The notes below the pieces were generated by a model. The model searched no databases. It had not been told where the DNA came from and saw nothing but the letters and a program-made list of their open reading frames with translations. A stretch of DNA of 58,000 nucleotides from Cryptomeria japonica (taxonomy: Eukaryota > Streptophyta > Pinopsida > Cupressales > Cupressaceae), in contig NC_081405.1 in assembly GCF_030272615.1 (NCBI RefSeq), forward strand, positions 471,068,008-471,126,007. Reading direction: 5' to 3'. The translations under genes were made by a program, and so were the position numbers. Shown one piece after another: positions 12,546 through 23,438 of the stretch. Positions within the stretch are counted from its first letter, which is position 1. The number at the start of each line of letters is the position of its first letter.

Positions 12546-13960
12546 AAACATCTAGAGTCCAAATGACCCTCAGTGTTTTGGAGGTGGAGATAATTAGATG
12601 AGAATTTTTTTGTTGTATGATTGTCTCGTTCTCTGCATATCCCACGATATAATGAATTAATTTTGGATAGTGTTATTTGTAGTTCCAATTTGGTAGAAGT
12701 CACCTTCCTTTCTCTGTATTCTTTGGGATACTCATTTCTTAGGTTTCCTTCCCTTGAACAATATGAGCACCAAATTTCTTATTTAGGCTTATTCATCTCT
12801 TCTCAATCCATGATATCCCATCATCAAGCCAATTTTTCAATTCGCAATTAATTTTTTTTAAAGGATCCTTTTGGTCCTTTTTCTACCTTCCTCCACAATT
12901 AGGCCTCAATGACATAGGCCATAATGACTATATCCATATATGTGTCAAATATTCTTCCATTACTTGAATGTTGTTTTGTAATTTGAAAATGAACTTCTAT
13001 GTTTTACTTCTCAAATAGTAGTTCTTCCAGTTTCTAGGACACTTATTTGAACCTCTTGTCATATGCTTTTATTGATTCATCTTGTTTCTAAACTAAGTCC
13101 CTCATCTTGATTACTTTCTCAAATGGGAAATCTAAAGTGTCAAAGTTGGCTAGGATATCCTTTTTCACCTCCTTCTAGTCTTTGCCATGCTTAGAATGTG
13201 TCTTTTTATACCAATCCAAAGTGTCTTTTTACAGGGAGGCTACAAACTCTAGTAGTTTGATTTTGTTCTCTTCTTTGTCCTTCCTCTACCAAAGTGATTC
13301 CAATAGTAAAATATGCTCTTTAGCATTTGTGGTATCCTTTCTAAATACTGAAATCTTGATTGTGAGTCCATTTTGGTCTTCTCTTTTTATTTTTTTGGCT
13401 TGCAAAGTGGAGTGTCTATTTTCTCTTTATATTTATAACTATAGGGGGGGCTTATTTTCTCCTCATTTTCTCTTTCCAACTTTATCTCAAAGTAGTCTTC
13501 TACTAGGATCTCTCTCCAATTTTTTGCCTTATCTTATTTATTGCTTGATTCTTTATGTGGTACTTCCTCAATTGATATCCTCTTAGTCTTATATGGCATG
13601 ATGGATGGATCCTGCTCCAAAGGTTGTGAATGCTCATAGAACCACTTCATTTTCTTATTTGTTAATGACAATTGATTAGTTAGTGCATATAATTATTATC
13701 TCGAGTTAAACATGGCCCTATTTTCTTTCTCTACTTCTTTTCTTAATATATTCATACTTTTATTCATGAATTCCTCTATTCTTCTTGAACAAATAGAATT
13801 TTCTTTAGAGCCTTAAGGAATTCAAGGAATCTACCATACAACTTGATTACATTATTTTTTATGGATTTGGTTTGATTGTTGTATTTTGGAGAGTTGTGGT
13901 AAGGATGGAGCCTTCATGCTACAATAGTCTCTAAACAACAACCTTTTAGATTTTCCATAG

Positions 13961-14789
13961 TAAAAAATGCTCTTCTCCAAATTGGTTAAAAATTTCCCTA
14001 CTTCCCACCATGAATTCCATTTTTTGGGGGTATTCCATTCTTTTTCTCTGGTTTCTTTCTTTTTCTCCTTCTTGACAACACCCTGTGAGGCCCTACCCCA
14101 AACCCATCAAAGCACTTCTCTAATTGTCATGTTAGACTTAATATTTGATATACCATCTTGATGCATTATGAATATAGTTACTATTTGATAGGTGATTTGA
14201 TATCATGGGATATGATGTATTCCATCTTACATTGATTTCGATACTTATTGTGATGATGATATGATACATTTATACATGTCTTATAGAAAATTTATTTATA
14301 TGATGCTTTTGATGATGCAATTTAATAAGTGATTTCATATGGAATTGCTAGGAAAAATGCTAATTGGATACTATATCTATTCCTTTTTTATTTGGATCAA
14401 TCGATGAGATGTTGCGAAATTGATATTAGGTGTCTGATGATTATTTCCTTTCATATACTTATATATGCATGTGGTTTTGGACTACTAATGTGTGAAATGA
14501 GATGTGCAGGAAATTAATCCATGTGACCATGGAATTTTATGAAGAACCAAGACCAAACCTATTTGAAAAAGTGAAGCCAAGGTTTGTCTATTTGGAGAGA
14601 CAATACCTTGTATGTGATGTATTTAATTTTGTAATAGTGATGTTTGAGTGTAAATTCATATTTGTAATTGTTAATGTATTATTCCCAAAAAGGACATGCC
14701 AAGTGTATTTTAGTGATGTGCATTTTATGGTGTCACTTGACACTTGTCATGTGTGTGAGTTGGCAATGACATATCCTTTGGAGGGAGTT
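13961..14789. other. Non-coding stretch, possibly internal part of an LTR element
   Basis: No recognisable protein was found. At its right end lies a purine tract, tttggagggagtt (14778-14790), immediately before a TG that begins an LTR-like sequence. A frame at 14502-14795 is open but shows no family features. The rest is anonymous AT-rich DNA. Confidence 0.4.
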
Positions 14790-15900
14790 TGTTAAACCCA
14801 ATGCATTTTTCAAATATCATGTTGTGGTCCCAAAAGATAACTTGGTTAGAGAGCCACTAGTTTGGTCAAATCAAGTTTGACTCGTAGACAAACTTTAGGT
14901 TGGTTTCTCGGGGGTCAAACTAACTCCTAGAGTTGAGTTTAACTCACTTTTGAAGGCTCATATGATATACCTATGGATAAGGGTCATTTTTAGACATGTG
15001 ACCACTTACATGCCATTGTGGAGTCATTTCAAAGGTGGGTTTTCCAAGATGGACAAAAATTGAACCTTTTGAAGATTGACTCTTGGGTAGACAACCTTTC
15101 ATTTCAGTGATATTTGCTCTTCCCCACTTTCTCTTATATTTTTCAGTTTCTATTTTTAGAAACCATGTAAGAGGTTGGGAAGACCAACCATGGGATCTCT
15201 CATCCTTTCCAAGGAAGTTGGAAAGTGTGAGGAGAGCCTACTTAGGGAAGGGATTCAAAATTGGGACTTTGATCACCCACTCTCCAATCTTGGAGACAAA
15301 ATTTTGAGTATTGAATTTGAAGTTTTGGAATAGGATTTGGCTAAGTTAGAGGATTGTAAGGGAATTGGGAAGCTCTTCTACAACACACATACCATTGGCA
15401 GGAGTGAAGGTCGGTGTTCTTCATACTATAGCTTAGATGCATTCATAATGTTATTCGTAAATCTGAATTTTGTTTATGTGTTGTATGTGCTTTTAGATCT
15501 ATGAACTATGGTTTTGAGTTGTTTTTAGTTGTTTTTCTTTGGATTTATTCTTGTTGTTTGTTCATGGGAGTCAAGACTAAACTCACCCTTGGGAGGGAAG
15601 GTTAGTATTGGGGTGAAGGGTTTTAGGACAATCTTTGGGTGTAGAGTCTCTCTTCTTGGTAGAAACAGATAAACAAGGATCCAAGATCCTTGCTGCTATA
15701 TTTGTTTTGTTTTAAAATTTGGGGTCATAAGGGGAGTTTTGGCTTGAAGCCTTTGGGGGTCATAAGGATTGCTTTGGTCATGTGAGAGACCAAGTAGATG
15801 GATATTTTTTTATCCTTGTGAATCTATGCAGTTAATAAAGGTTTATTTGTAGCTCTCCCCTTAGAACGGGCCACCTTCACCCCTTTGTTTTGAGTCACTT
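14790..15900 (+). mobile_element. LTR-like sequence starting TGTTAAACCC
   Basis: It begins TGTTAAACCC directly after a polypurine tract of the kind (ggagggag) that precedes the 3' LTR of many plant Copia elements. An aataaa-containing stretch (gttaataaaggttta, near 15833) could be the LTR polyadenylation region. The right end could not be fixed, and no second copy lies in the window. Only the start is well supported. Confidence 0.35.
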
Positions 15901-17120
15901 GGTGATTATGTGCAAGCTTTGGGTTGCGAGTTCTTTGTTAAATTTTTTCTTTGTAAAATTTGTTTTATTGTATTGTGTTTTGTGTGTGTGTGTCTCCCAT
16001 TTGGTTCTTGGTTCTCCTAGCTCAAGGGTGGCCTCTTGTAGGCCTAGGTTGGGAGGTGAGCCTCCATGGTCATATCCAAGTTTTATTTGCATGTTGCTTA
16101 ATGAAAACAAGAAAAGAAAGAAAGAATGTCATCCTTGTGGCAGTTTTGAAATAATGTGTTCTACATGTGTATTGTTGATTGTGCACCTTATATGTACCTT
16201 GAAGAATTCTAAAAAGAAGTGTTGTAACAAAAGCTATTATTCTTGCTTTTATTGAGTAAAAAAAAAAAGAGAAGAGACTTGAAAGTTTGTAATTTTATTA
16301 TTGTTGTTGTAAATTGGGAATAGAATGAAAAGAAATGTATTTTATTTCCTTGAATGTTCATTCAATAGTTTTAAGAAAAGAGAGTTAAGTTGTAGTATTC
16401 TATTTTACATGTAATGTCTAGTAAAGAAACTAAATGAAAAATTATACCTTTTATTAACTGCAGATTTATCTTCTAATTTCAATTTGTTGTCTAAACTATA
16501 TAAGTTTGAAAATTGACATGCATTTTTTAAATAGATATGCGTGTATCTCATTTTTATTTATATCATTCCTTGAAGTTTATATGCTAGTAAAAATTTGTTG
16601 GTAGTAGGGAAATATAAAATCAGAATGTAGTTTCAAAATATTAAATTTTATATTTTAATCTTGTGTTTATTCATTTATTTGCATAGATTTTTATTGTTGG
16701 TTAGTCTTAAAGAAAAGAAAATCAATGCTGTTATAATACACTAATTTGGAAAAATAAATATTAAAAAAAGGGCTCAGTGAGTGTATATTTTCATAAAATA
16801 TACACACATTTATAATATATATATGTGTGTGTGTGTGTGTGTATTTGTTATACACCTAGATAAATGTGATGTTGTTAAATAAAATAAACCTATGCTGGGA
16901 GAAAACACAATGAGCTATCTGTGTACCTATATACTTATAATACAAACAATTTAAATGTTGTTGTTAAAAAAAATAGATCAATCTGTCCTAAGGTAGAGAG
17001 TTCATCTCTGTATATATACACACACACACATATATATAAATACCTTTTATATTAAATTTAAAAAGTTGTTAATAATCGAAGAACATATATACATGTTATT
17101 GCAAATCTAAATGAACTGGA

Positions 17121-17121
<1 letters not shown>
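15901..17121. other. AT-rich non-coding DNA with short (TA)n(GT)n runs
   Basis: It contains a (TA)n(GT)n microsatellite at about 16813-16843 and a (CA)n(TA)n stretch at about 17018-17036. Short frames around 15890-16255 lie in the two opposite strands and in overlapping plus frames, with no family resemblance. They were not called. Confidence 0.6.
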
Positions 17122-17172
<51 letters not shown>

Positions 17173-17186
17173 CTATGTATGTATGT

Positions 17187-17230
<44 letters not shown>
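17122..17230. repeat. Compound microsatellite (GT)n(GTAT)n(CATA)n(TA)n
   Basis: About 20 GT units pass into GTAT, then CATA, then TA units. The GTAT and CATA parts are mutually complementary and could fold into a long hairpin. A Cys/Val frame through it is an artefact. Confidence 0.9.
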
Positions 17231-17289
17231 CATACCATATTAACCGTAATAAATTTCTTCTTAAAATATATTTAAATACAAAAAAAAAA

Positions 17290-17530
17290 ATTAACTTGGA
17301 TCTCGGGATGGGGGAGCCGAGAGCTCCACCCCAACCCCCACCACTGTGAGGTTAGCTCGCAGTGGAGGCTCAACCACCACTGTGGGAAAACCACAGTGGT
17401 CGGGTACCCCATAGTGGGGGTCTTGGCCTCCACTCCCCCTCTCTTGCCATGATCTCGCATGCAATCCCTACCATGGGCTCGACCTTCCCTGCTCCATTGC
17501 CATGGAAAAACATGGTCGCCCGAACCTGCA
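17290..17530. other. GC-rich island in AT-rich DNA
   Basis: About 240 bp are clearly richer in G and C than either flank. CCACTGTG/CCACAGTG/GCAGTGG words are repeated, and there are two hairpins with A-rich loops. The overlapping frames in this interval are opposite-strand shadows and none resembles a known family. It could be a fragment of a GC-rich element or LTR; its identity is unknown. Confidence 0.6.
17376..17400. repeat. Perfect 10 bp inverted repeat with GAAAA loop
   Basis: ACCACTGTGG and CCACAGTGGT are exact reverse complements separated by GAAAA. A second, smaller hairpin, CCATG-GAAAAA-CATGG, lies at 17500-17515. Such GC-rich stems are unlikely by chance in this AT-rich region. No T-run follows that would suggest a terminator. 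Confidence 0.8.
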
Positions 17531-18079
17531 GACAAAAAAAAAAACCCTAATTTCAAATTAGGGGTGTAGGAATTAAAAGAAAGAAATGAGATGAGATTTT
17601 TAATGGAATTAAAAGTGGGAAACCCTATAAAGGGGTGTTTAACTATAGAATAGAGTGAGGTTAGGGTTAGCAAAAGGGCTAAGTAAAATATGATTTATAT
17701 ATGTATAAATATGTGTGTGTGTGTGTGTAGAGAGAGAGAGAGCCCTAAAAGGGCTTATTAGAATAAGAATATAAAAACAATAGAGTTATCTCATTAAAAA
17801 TAATATAATATTAAAAGAGGATTTTTCTTGAGATTCAAAATAAAGCTATTTGGGAAAATTTCCCCATTTTAGACAAAGTAATTTTAAAATGAGTTAATGT
17901 GTTCACTTTTATTTAAAGGACTTTTTAATTTTAAAAAGGTATTTTGTTATAACCTTTTAATGGAGGAATTTTTATAATCACTTAATTAGAGTTATTTTAA
18001 TATAAGAGGGAAATTTTAATGGTAATATTTAGCTGGATATTTTATTCTAGGAGGGGTGTTTTATATTACTATATGGGGG
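17531..18079. other. AT-rich non-coding DNA with a TATA-like site
   Basis: It contains accctataaagggg (around 17621), which looks like a TATA box in LTR-like context, then a gttagggtta phrase, and a (GT)n(GA)n microsatellite at 17712-17742. No gene is seen. Confidence 0.45.
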
Positions 18080-18250
18080 TATAATTGGTAAATGATTATT
18101 TAAATCCCAAGGGGGTAATTTAAGTATAAATGATTATTTAAGTATTATTAATTCCCCAAGGGGGTAATTTAAGTATAAATGATTATTTAAGTATTATTAA
18201 GTCCCCAAGGGGGTAATTATAGTGTAAATGAATATTTAAGTTTTTTGGGG
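18080..18250. repeat. Tandem repeat of about 49 bp, 3.3 copies
   Basis: Units contain ccccaagggggtaattta, then agtataaatgattattta, then agtattatta. The ccaaggggg core falls at about 18107, 18155 and 18205. The third unit is diverged and runs into a gttttttggggg stretch. The array ends 38 bp before the target duplication of the LINE at 18301. Confidence 0.85.
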
Positions 18251-18300
18251 GTTTTAGTTATCGATAATGGGAAATTGTCTTTCTAAGCAACATTATTAAT

Positions 18301-20686
18301 GGATTTGTGGTGCATGAGAACATTCACTCCTTATCTATCAATAAAATGTTGGGTCTTTTTTTTTTAAATTGGATATGTTGAAAGCTTTTGATAGAGTCAA
18401 TTGGATTTTTCTTCTCAGGATCCTTAGGGCGTTTGGATTTGGAGATAACTTCATCCAGATTATTGATCAATGCAGCTACCTCTAGTTTCTTCTCTGCGTC
18501 AAGGGACATTAGATAGGGGGGTCCTTTATCTCCATTCCTTTTCATTCTGATGAGTAAAGCTCTCAGTAAAATTATCTAAAGGGAAGTTAGAAAAGGTAAT
18601 CTTTTGGGCTTATGACCCTCTTCTCAGGCCTCTACCTGCTCTCACCAACAATTTGTGGATGATACTTTGTTGATGGGGGAAAGTTCGGTTAAAGAAGCTA
18701 AGAATTTAAAAATGACTCTAGATACTTATGAGCAAGGCACTAGACAAAAAATTATCCTGGCTAAAAGCTCAATTTTTTTCTTTCACACCTCGGAGCACAT
18801 GAAAATGAAGATTGCCATGATTCTAGGGTGTAAAGTTGGGGTTCTGCCTGACTCTTATTTAGGTCTTCCCCTCCACCATGGTCTAGCCCTAGATTCCTTT
18901 TGCTCCAGCTGCTCAAAGCTACACTTCAAAGCCTCCCGGTGTATGCTATGAGTTTATTCAAAATTCTCATCAAAATTGTTGATAGATTGGAAATAATTTT
19001 AAAAAAAATTGTGGACAGGGACTGAAATTAAGAATAGGTTGCATCTTGTGGCTTGGAAACAAGTTTGCCTTCCCAAGTCCATTGGGGGGGTGGACATTAC
19101 AAATCCAAGAGATTTCAATAAAGCCTTGATGGCCAAGAAACTATGGAGATGTCTTAAAAAGAATAATGAATGGATTGACATTTTCAAACATAAATACCAC
19201 ATCCAGGGTATCTAAAACACGTTGGAATCTTATGACCTTCCCAACTTTGTCTCTCATTTATGGAGCAATTTCTTTGGTTCCACCAATATTATATTGCATG
19301 GTTGTAGATGGGTGCTGGGGAATGGAACTAAAATAAAATTTTAGGAGGACTGGTGGATTGGTGATGGCCCCCTTTCAGATTCTGTTTGGGCTCCTCCTTT
19401 CAAAGAATTATGTCTCAGAAAAATTGGCTCCTGGGTGGCTGATTATATTAGAGATGGAGCCTGGTTAGATCTCAAATCTGTGGATAATTATTTGATACCT
19501 TTGCAACCCTAGTTAAACTGTATTCATATCCCTCTCTCCCATGTGGAGGATGAAGTGTTCTAGAATTTCTCCTCTTCAGGGAAATTCAAGGTTGTCGATG
19601 CCTACAAGTTCATCTCCAGAACTTTCTCTCCCTCCCCCTTCTAGGCTGGTATCTGGAATAAGCTTTTAAATATGATAATTAACATCTTTTTTTGGCTTTT
19701 CATGCAGGGTAAGATTTCTACCATTGACAACCTTTGCAAAACAGGTCTTCCTATTACTAACAGATGCTTCCTATGCAAAGAAGCGGAGGAAAATGCTGGT
19801 CATCTATTGTTGCACTGCTCTTTTGCCATGGATATCTGGAGTTTCTTTCTTGATATCTGGAACACTAATTGGGTCTTCCCTGATTATGTTCAAAGGTTTT
19901 GGTTTGAATGGAAGTGCCCCTTCAACAATCAGGCTTTGGGATTCCTCTGGAATATGTCTCTTCCTTATATTTCTTGGGGTATTTGGAAAGAAAGAAACAA
20001 TAGTTTTTAGAGATTTGGAATCTCTTGTGCTTGTTGTGGCTATTAGAACAGGAAATGCTATCAAGGAGAATTTTCTTCACTCCTTCCCTAGTAGAAGGAA
20101 CGACCATCCCCTTCTTACTCTCTAGGAGGAGTGGGGTATTATCAAATGGTGGCAAATTGGATGGAATATCTCCATTCCTGTGCACAAAATTAAACAATGA
20201 AGACAAAATGTTCTATGGCATCCCCCCCCTATGGGATGGATCAAAAACAATGTGGATGGGGCGGCTAAAGGGAATTCTAGATCATCTGGGTGTGGGGGAG
20301 TGGCTAGGAATCATATGGGTATATTGGTTTCTGCGGTGGCGCTCCCTCTGGGCACCCAACCCAACCATTTTGTGAAGGCTAATGCTGCCCATTTTGGGTT
20401 ACACATGGCTAAAAGGGAATCTGACTCAATCAACATTATTAATTGTTTGAATGCACGTACGGATCCTAGTTGGACTATTGCCAACTTGATCAAAGATTGT
20501 TGTGATATGATTAAAGAGTTGGATGAATTCAAAATTTATCACATATTTCGGGAAGGCAATAAAGTGGCGGATTTATTGGCCAATATGGCAGTGGGCTACA
20601 TGGCGGCAAAATGGTGGAGCAATCAGGACTCTTTCCCAAAAAACTTGTGCGACCTGGCATATGATGATACCATCCACTTAAGGTAA
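18301..20686 (+). pseudogene. LINE ORF2: RT, zinc knuckle and RNase H (broken)
   Basis: The frame opens inside the RT fingers/palm with KLDM/AFDRVNW-type sequence (18365-18410). A PLSPFLFILMSKALS block follows at about 18520-18560, where a conserved Q-G-D appears as stop-G-G and roughly 20 residues just before it are missing. The catalytic FVDDTLLMG motif is at 18650-18680. Thumb-like sequence ending SYLGLPL follows, then KQVCLPKSIGGVDI (about 19055). The zf-RVT knuckle is CFLCKEAEENAGHLLLHC (about 19765-19820). An RNase H of the plant-LINE type ends the protein: NNVDGAAKGN (20240), ESDS (20420) and FREGNKVADLLANMA (20545-20590). The usual acidic residue near ANAAHFGL is not evident. At least two frameshifts and several stops make it non-functional. 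Confidence 0.9.
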
Positions 20687-20878
20687 TCAATGAAGAACAA
20701 TCATGATTTGATTAAGTTTTTGGGGAAATGGTTTCCTTTTGATTTTCCTATTCGAAGATCTAGAAACTTCCCTTGTGTGTGGATTTTATGTCTTCTTGTG
20801 TGGCCCCTGTCATGCTTTTGTTTGGAGACTTGTCTGGTGTGGCCTATTTCTTGCTTCTGTTTGGCGACCCAGACCATT

Positions 20879-22444
20879 ATGGGTGGGGACAAGAATAGGC
20901 AAGAACCACCCACTTTTGATAAATGAAAGAAAAATAAGGAGGTGTGGCAGGAAATTGTTGATGGGGGAATGGTTCCCTTCTTAGAAAGACTCCATGGCCC
21001 TTCTCCTCTACTCACGGAAATGTTTGTCAATGGGTGGAAGAAAGGGGTTTTGAGGGCTTATGGTGCTGAATTTTAGCTGGATGAAATCCTAGTGGCTACG
21101 GTTATGGGTTTGGATATGAATGGCAGAAAGTTTCATAGAGACAGAAAAACAAGGGAGGAAGACGTGGCAAATTTTTTTGATAAAGATAAGGAGCATTCAA
21201 GAGTTGATAAAATGGCTGATGGTGGCTACAACAGAAAGGATCTTATGGCTCCCTAGGTGGATATGGCCAAATTCATCATGAGCTACATTATTCTTGATGG
21301 CAGATATGCCAGTATCTTTTCTTATCATTTTACCATCTTGAATCACTTTAGGCATGGCAAAGTTATTTCGATTCCTTTCTATCTAGTTTCTTCTTTGGAG
21401 AATAGTCTTGAAAAACATGTTGAGAATCTAAATAATCTACTCCTCCATGAAGGGCTTATTGTGCTCATTATGGAGTATGCCAAAGCCTTTTAAGTTGTGC
21501 CCTCTCTCTCTAAGAAAGGCCAAATCCCTAATACTAATATTCAAGATGTCTTTGATTCAGATATGGAGATGGAGGATAGTGGGAGCGCCAAACCTCTTGT
21601 TGATCTTGATTATAAGCTGATTGAAGAGGGTGAGATGTTGGTCACTCCTGGAACCCATAGCAGCAATAATCCCCCAGATGGGCTGTAAGTAAATATAAAT
21701 CGACTAGCAAGATGATTTCTAAAACTGAGCCTTATTCCAAAAAGAAGAAATTGGTTGCTAAAGACTATGCTCTGAAAACCTTGGACCTGGAAATCAAATT
21801 GGACATTCCTCTTAATGTCCTGAAGGAAAAACAAGGGACTCTGCCTAAAGATGTGGATAGTGGTTTATAGAAGGAAAATTCTCTAATGAATCTGATGATG
21901 GAAGCGACTAGAAGCCAAGAGAACTACTGGAAGTGGGTAGGGAAGGAGATTGATACCCTCAAAGAGGGGATTAAGGAGATAATTGATATATTCACTGATT
22001 CGCCTAAGCCTAGCAAAATAGAGAAGCTCATGATCATGACCCAGAAGCTTTCCCATGATGTCAAGGTTATGAAATATAAATATGAGCAAATAATTGAGAA
22101 GGTTGAGTAGTCTTTGGAAGGAGATCAAGAATAACCTTAAGAATCTGGTTGACATAAGCAATGAGGCCATGAATAATAGTATGGAGGGGCTGGAAAAGAT
22201 CAATGCCGTGGTGGTGGAGTACAGATCCAATCCTGTTGATAGTGATCTTAATGACGGTAATAGAAAGAACTATCTAGGCGGTGAAGACTCTACTATTGGT
22301 GGCAATAAAACTACGGGACCTAGTTCCAGGACCAGAAGCAGGAGCAACAATAAGGGTACCTCCAGGTTCATTATGGAGGAATTGGAGGAAATCAACAAGG
22401 TTACCATCCAGAAGAACAAGGAGTTTGTGCACTCGCTTAATTGA
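20879..22444 (+). pseudogene. LINE ORF3: unknown globular domain plus coiled coil
   Basis: A second coding region of about 520 codons lies 3' of ORF2, starting at ATG 20879 about 190 bp after the RNase H stop. It uses one frame to about 21690, a second to 22110 and the first again to the TAA/TGA at 22443. Stops lie at 20924, in the stretch after GAEF, at 21254 and at 21491. The N-terminal 200 codons look globular, with LDEILVATVMGLDMNG, RYASIFSYHFTILNHFRH and ISIPFYLVSSLENSL. Then come an acidic linker, a Lys-rich stretch, long charged helices (to 22220), an RTRSRSN segment and a final helix. Most plant L1 elements end with ORF2, so this ORF is unusual. By pattern only, the globular part resembles the N-terminal region of the long ORF of N1 and N2. 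Its function is unknown. Confidence 0.7.
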
Positions 22445-22622
22445 GTGTTTGTCTGTGTTTTGTTTTGTTGCCTGTTGTTTCTTTTTGCTTTTGTGTTCGA
22501 TCTGGGGTGTTCCCATGTTTTGCTGTTGGTTTCTGTTTGGTTGGCTGATGGCTAGGTTCTGTAAAACTCTTGGTTTTGGGTCCATGTAAAACCCATTTTT
22601 TTTAATTAAAAACATTATTAAT

Positions 22623-23409
22623 CGATTAGTAAATTTGATGATGATTTGGAAACATTATATCCCTTTGCTTATTTAAATAATTAATATTAATACAATTAAT
22701 TTGTATTAATGTTAATTTAATGAATTTTGGAATTATTTAAATACTATAAGGAAATAATATTAACTCTTAATATAATTAAAATTGAAGATTGAATTGGGTG
22801 AGATAATTAATTATAAAGATTGAGTTATCACATCTATTTGAACATAGAACATCAAGTAATTTGGTGTTATTAAAAAAAAAAATTGTTGTTGCAGTTTTGC
22901 CCAAACATTTGGGCATCAAACACCCACCTTGGCATTCTCACTCATATTTTTTGCATTCTCCTTTTCTATGGTATCTTTCTTCCCTTTCAAAATAATCTAT
23001 TTGAATTATTTCTTCACCATTCAAAATTTCCATGTTTAGTTTCCTTGTTAATTCAATTTTCTCTCTAATATTTTTTGAATTCTTCTTAACTCCTATGCTC
23101 ATTGGTGTGCTTGATTTGGGATTACATATCTTTATCTTTTTCTATGATAGTCATTTAATAATTCCTTCCTATGGATCACATATTTTTAGGGATTCTTTTC
23201 TATGATCACCCCTTTCCATTCTCCATCCCCTTGGTGCCTAATTCCACTCGTAAGGCAAACACCAAGGAGATAGTGTAAAAAAAAGTGAAAAGTTATTTTT
23301 TCTTTAACTTCAAATGTCTGGCTTAAAATTTTGAATTTTAAATATACTCTTATTGTCCTTTATACAACCTAACTAGGGTCCCAACAATAGACAGTAATAA
23401 AGGAAAAGA
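22623..23409. other. Non-coding DNA between LINE and chromovirus
   Basis: AT-rich flank of the LINE target, including a perfect 10 bp inverted repeat around 22686-22710. It is followed by a T/C-rich stretch (22900-23260). No coding region or clear repeat boundary was found. The chromovirus homology begins abruptly at about 23410. Confidence 0.5.
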
Positions 23410-23438
23410 AATGACAATATAATAAAGTAGCAGATGCA

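Larger units (their letters stand above)
11081..13960 (-). pseudogene. Decayed LTR-retrotransposon gag, split by a LINE insertion
   Basis: Read on the minus strand, about 13230-12900 gives a gag-like helical stretch with stops. It contains DWYKKTHSKHGKD, then FPFEKVIKMRDLV and ESIKAYDKRFK, resembling the retrotransposon gag pattern in which a basic R-F segment follows an E-S-V/I-x-x-Y motif. Further along the same strand, at 11640-11580, lies a CCHC zinc knuckle starting CYKCGKIHH, with a stop inside its last spacer but the final Cys in place. An Arg/His-rich stretch precedes it. Order and strand fit one gag gene running from about 13900 to 11550. The piece at 11850-12545 is a later LINE insertion. 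No RT or integrase was found, so the lineage is not determined. Confidence 0.5.
18301..22610 (+). mobile_element. Plant LINE (L1-like), 5'-truncated, with ORF2 and ORF3
   Basis: The 4.3 kb insertion is flanked by AACATTATTAAT at 18289-18300 and 22611-22622, a 12 bp target duplication. It ends in tttttttaattaaaaa rather than a long pure A-tail. The 5' end falls inside the reverse transcriptase, so ORF1, the endonuclease and the RT N-terminus are absent. ORF2 continues through the RT palm, a C-terminal zinc knuckle and RNase H to 20686. A separate ORF3 follows at 20879-22444, and then a GT-rich 3' UTR. Both ORFs carry stops and frameshifts. The small LINE at 11850-12545 is a relative with the same 3' end. 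Confidence 0.9.

Noticed and set aside
13182-13586. Plus-strand frame of 134 codons
   Set aside because: The minus strand of the same interval carries the gag-like sequence; the plus-strand protein is Ser/Phe/Leu-rich shadow.
15890-16255. Overlapping frames on both strands around 15890-16255
   Set aside because: No family resemblance and several competing frames; the region is likely LTR or flank.
17125-17349. Cys/Val-rich open frame
   Set aside because: It is the translation of (GT)n, (GTAT)n and (TA)n microsatellites.
22686-22710. Perfect 10 bp inverted repeat (ATTAATACAA/TTGTATTAAT) as a possible MITE end or hairpin
   Set aside because: Only A/T-rich words; expected fairly often by chance here and no flanking duplication.
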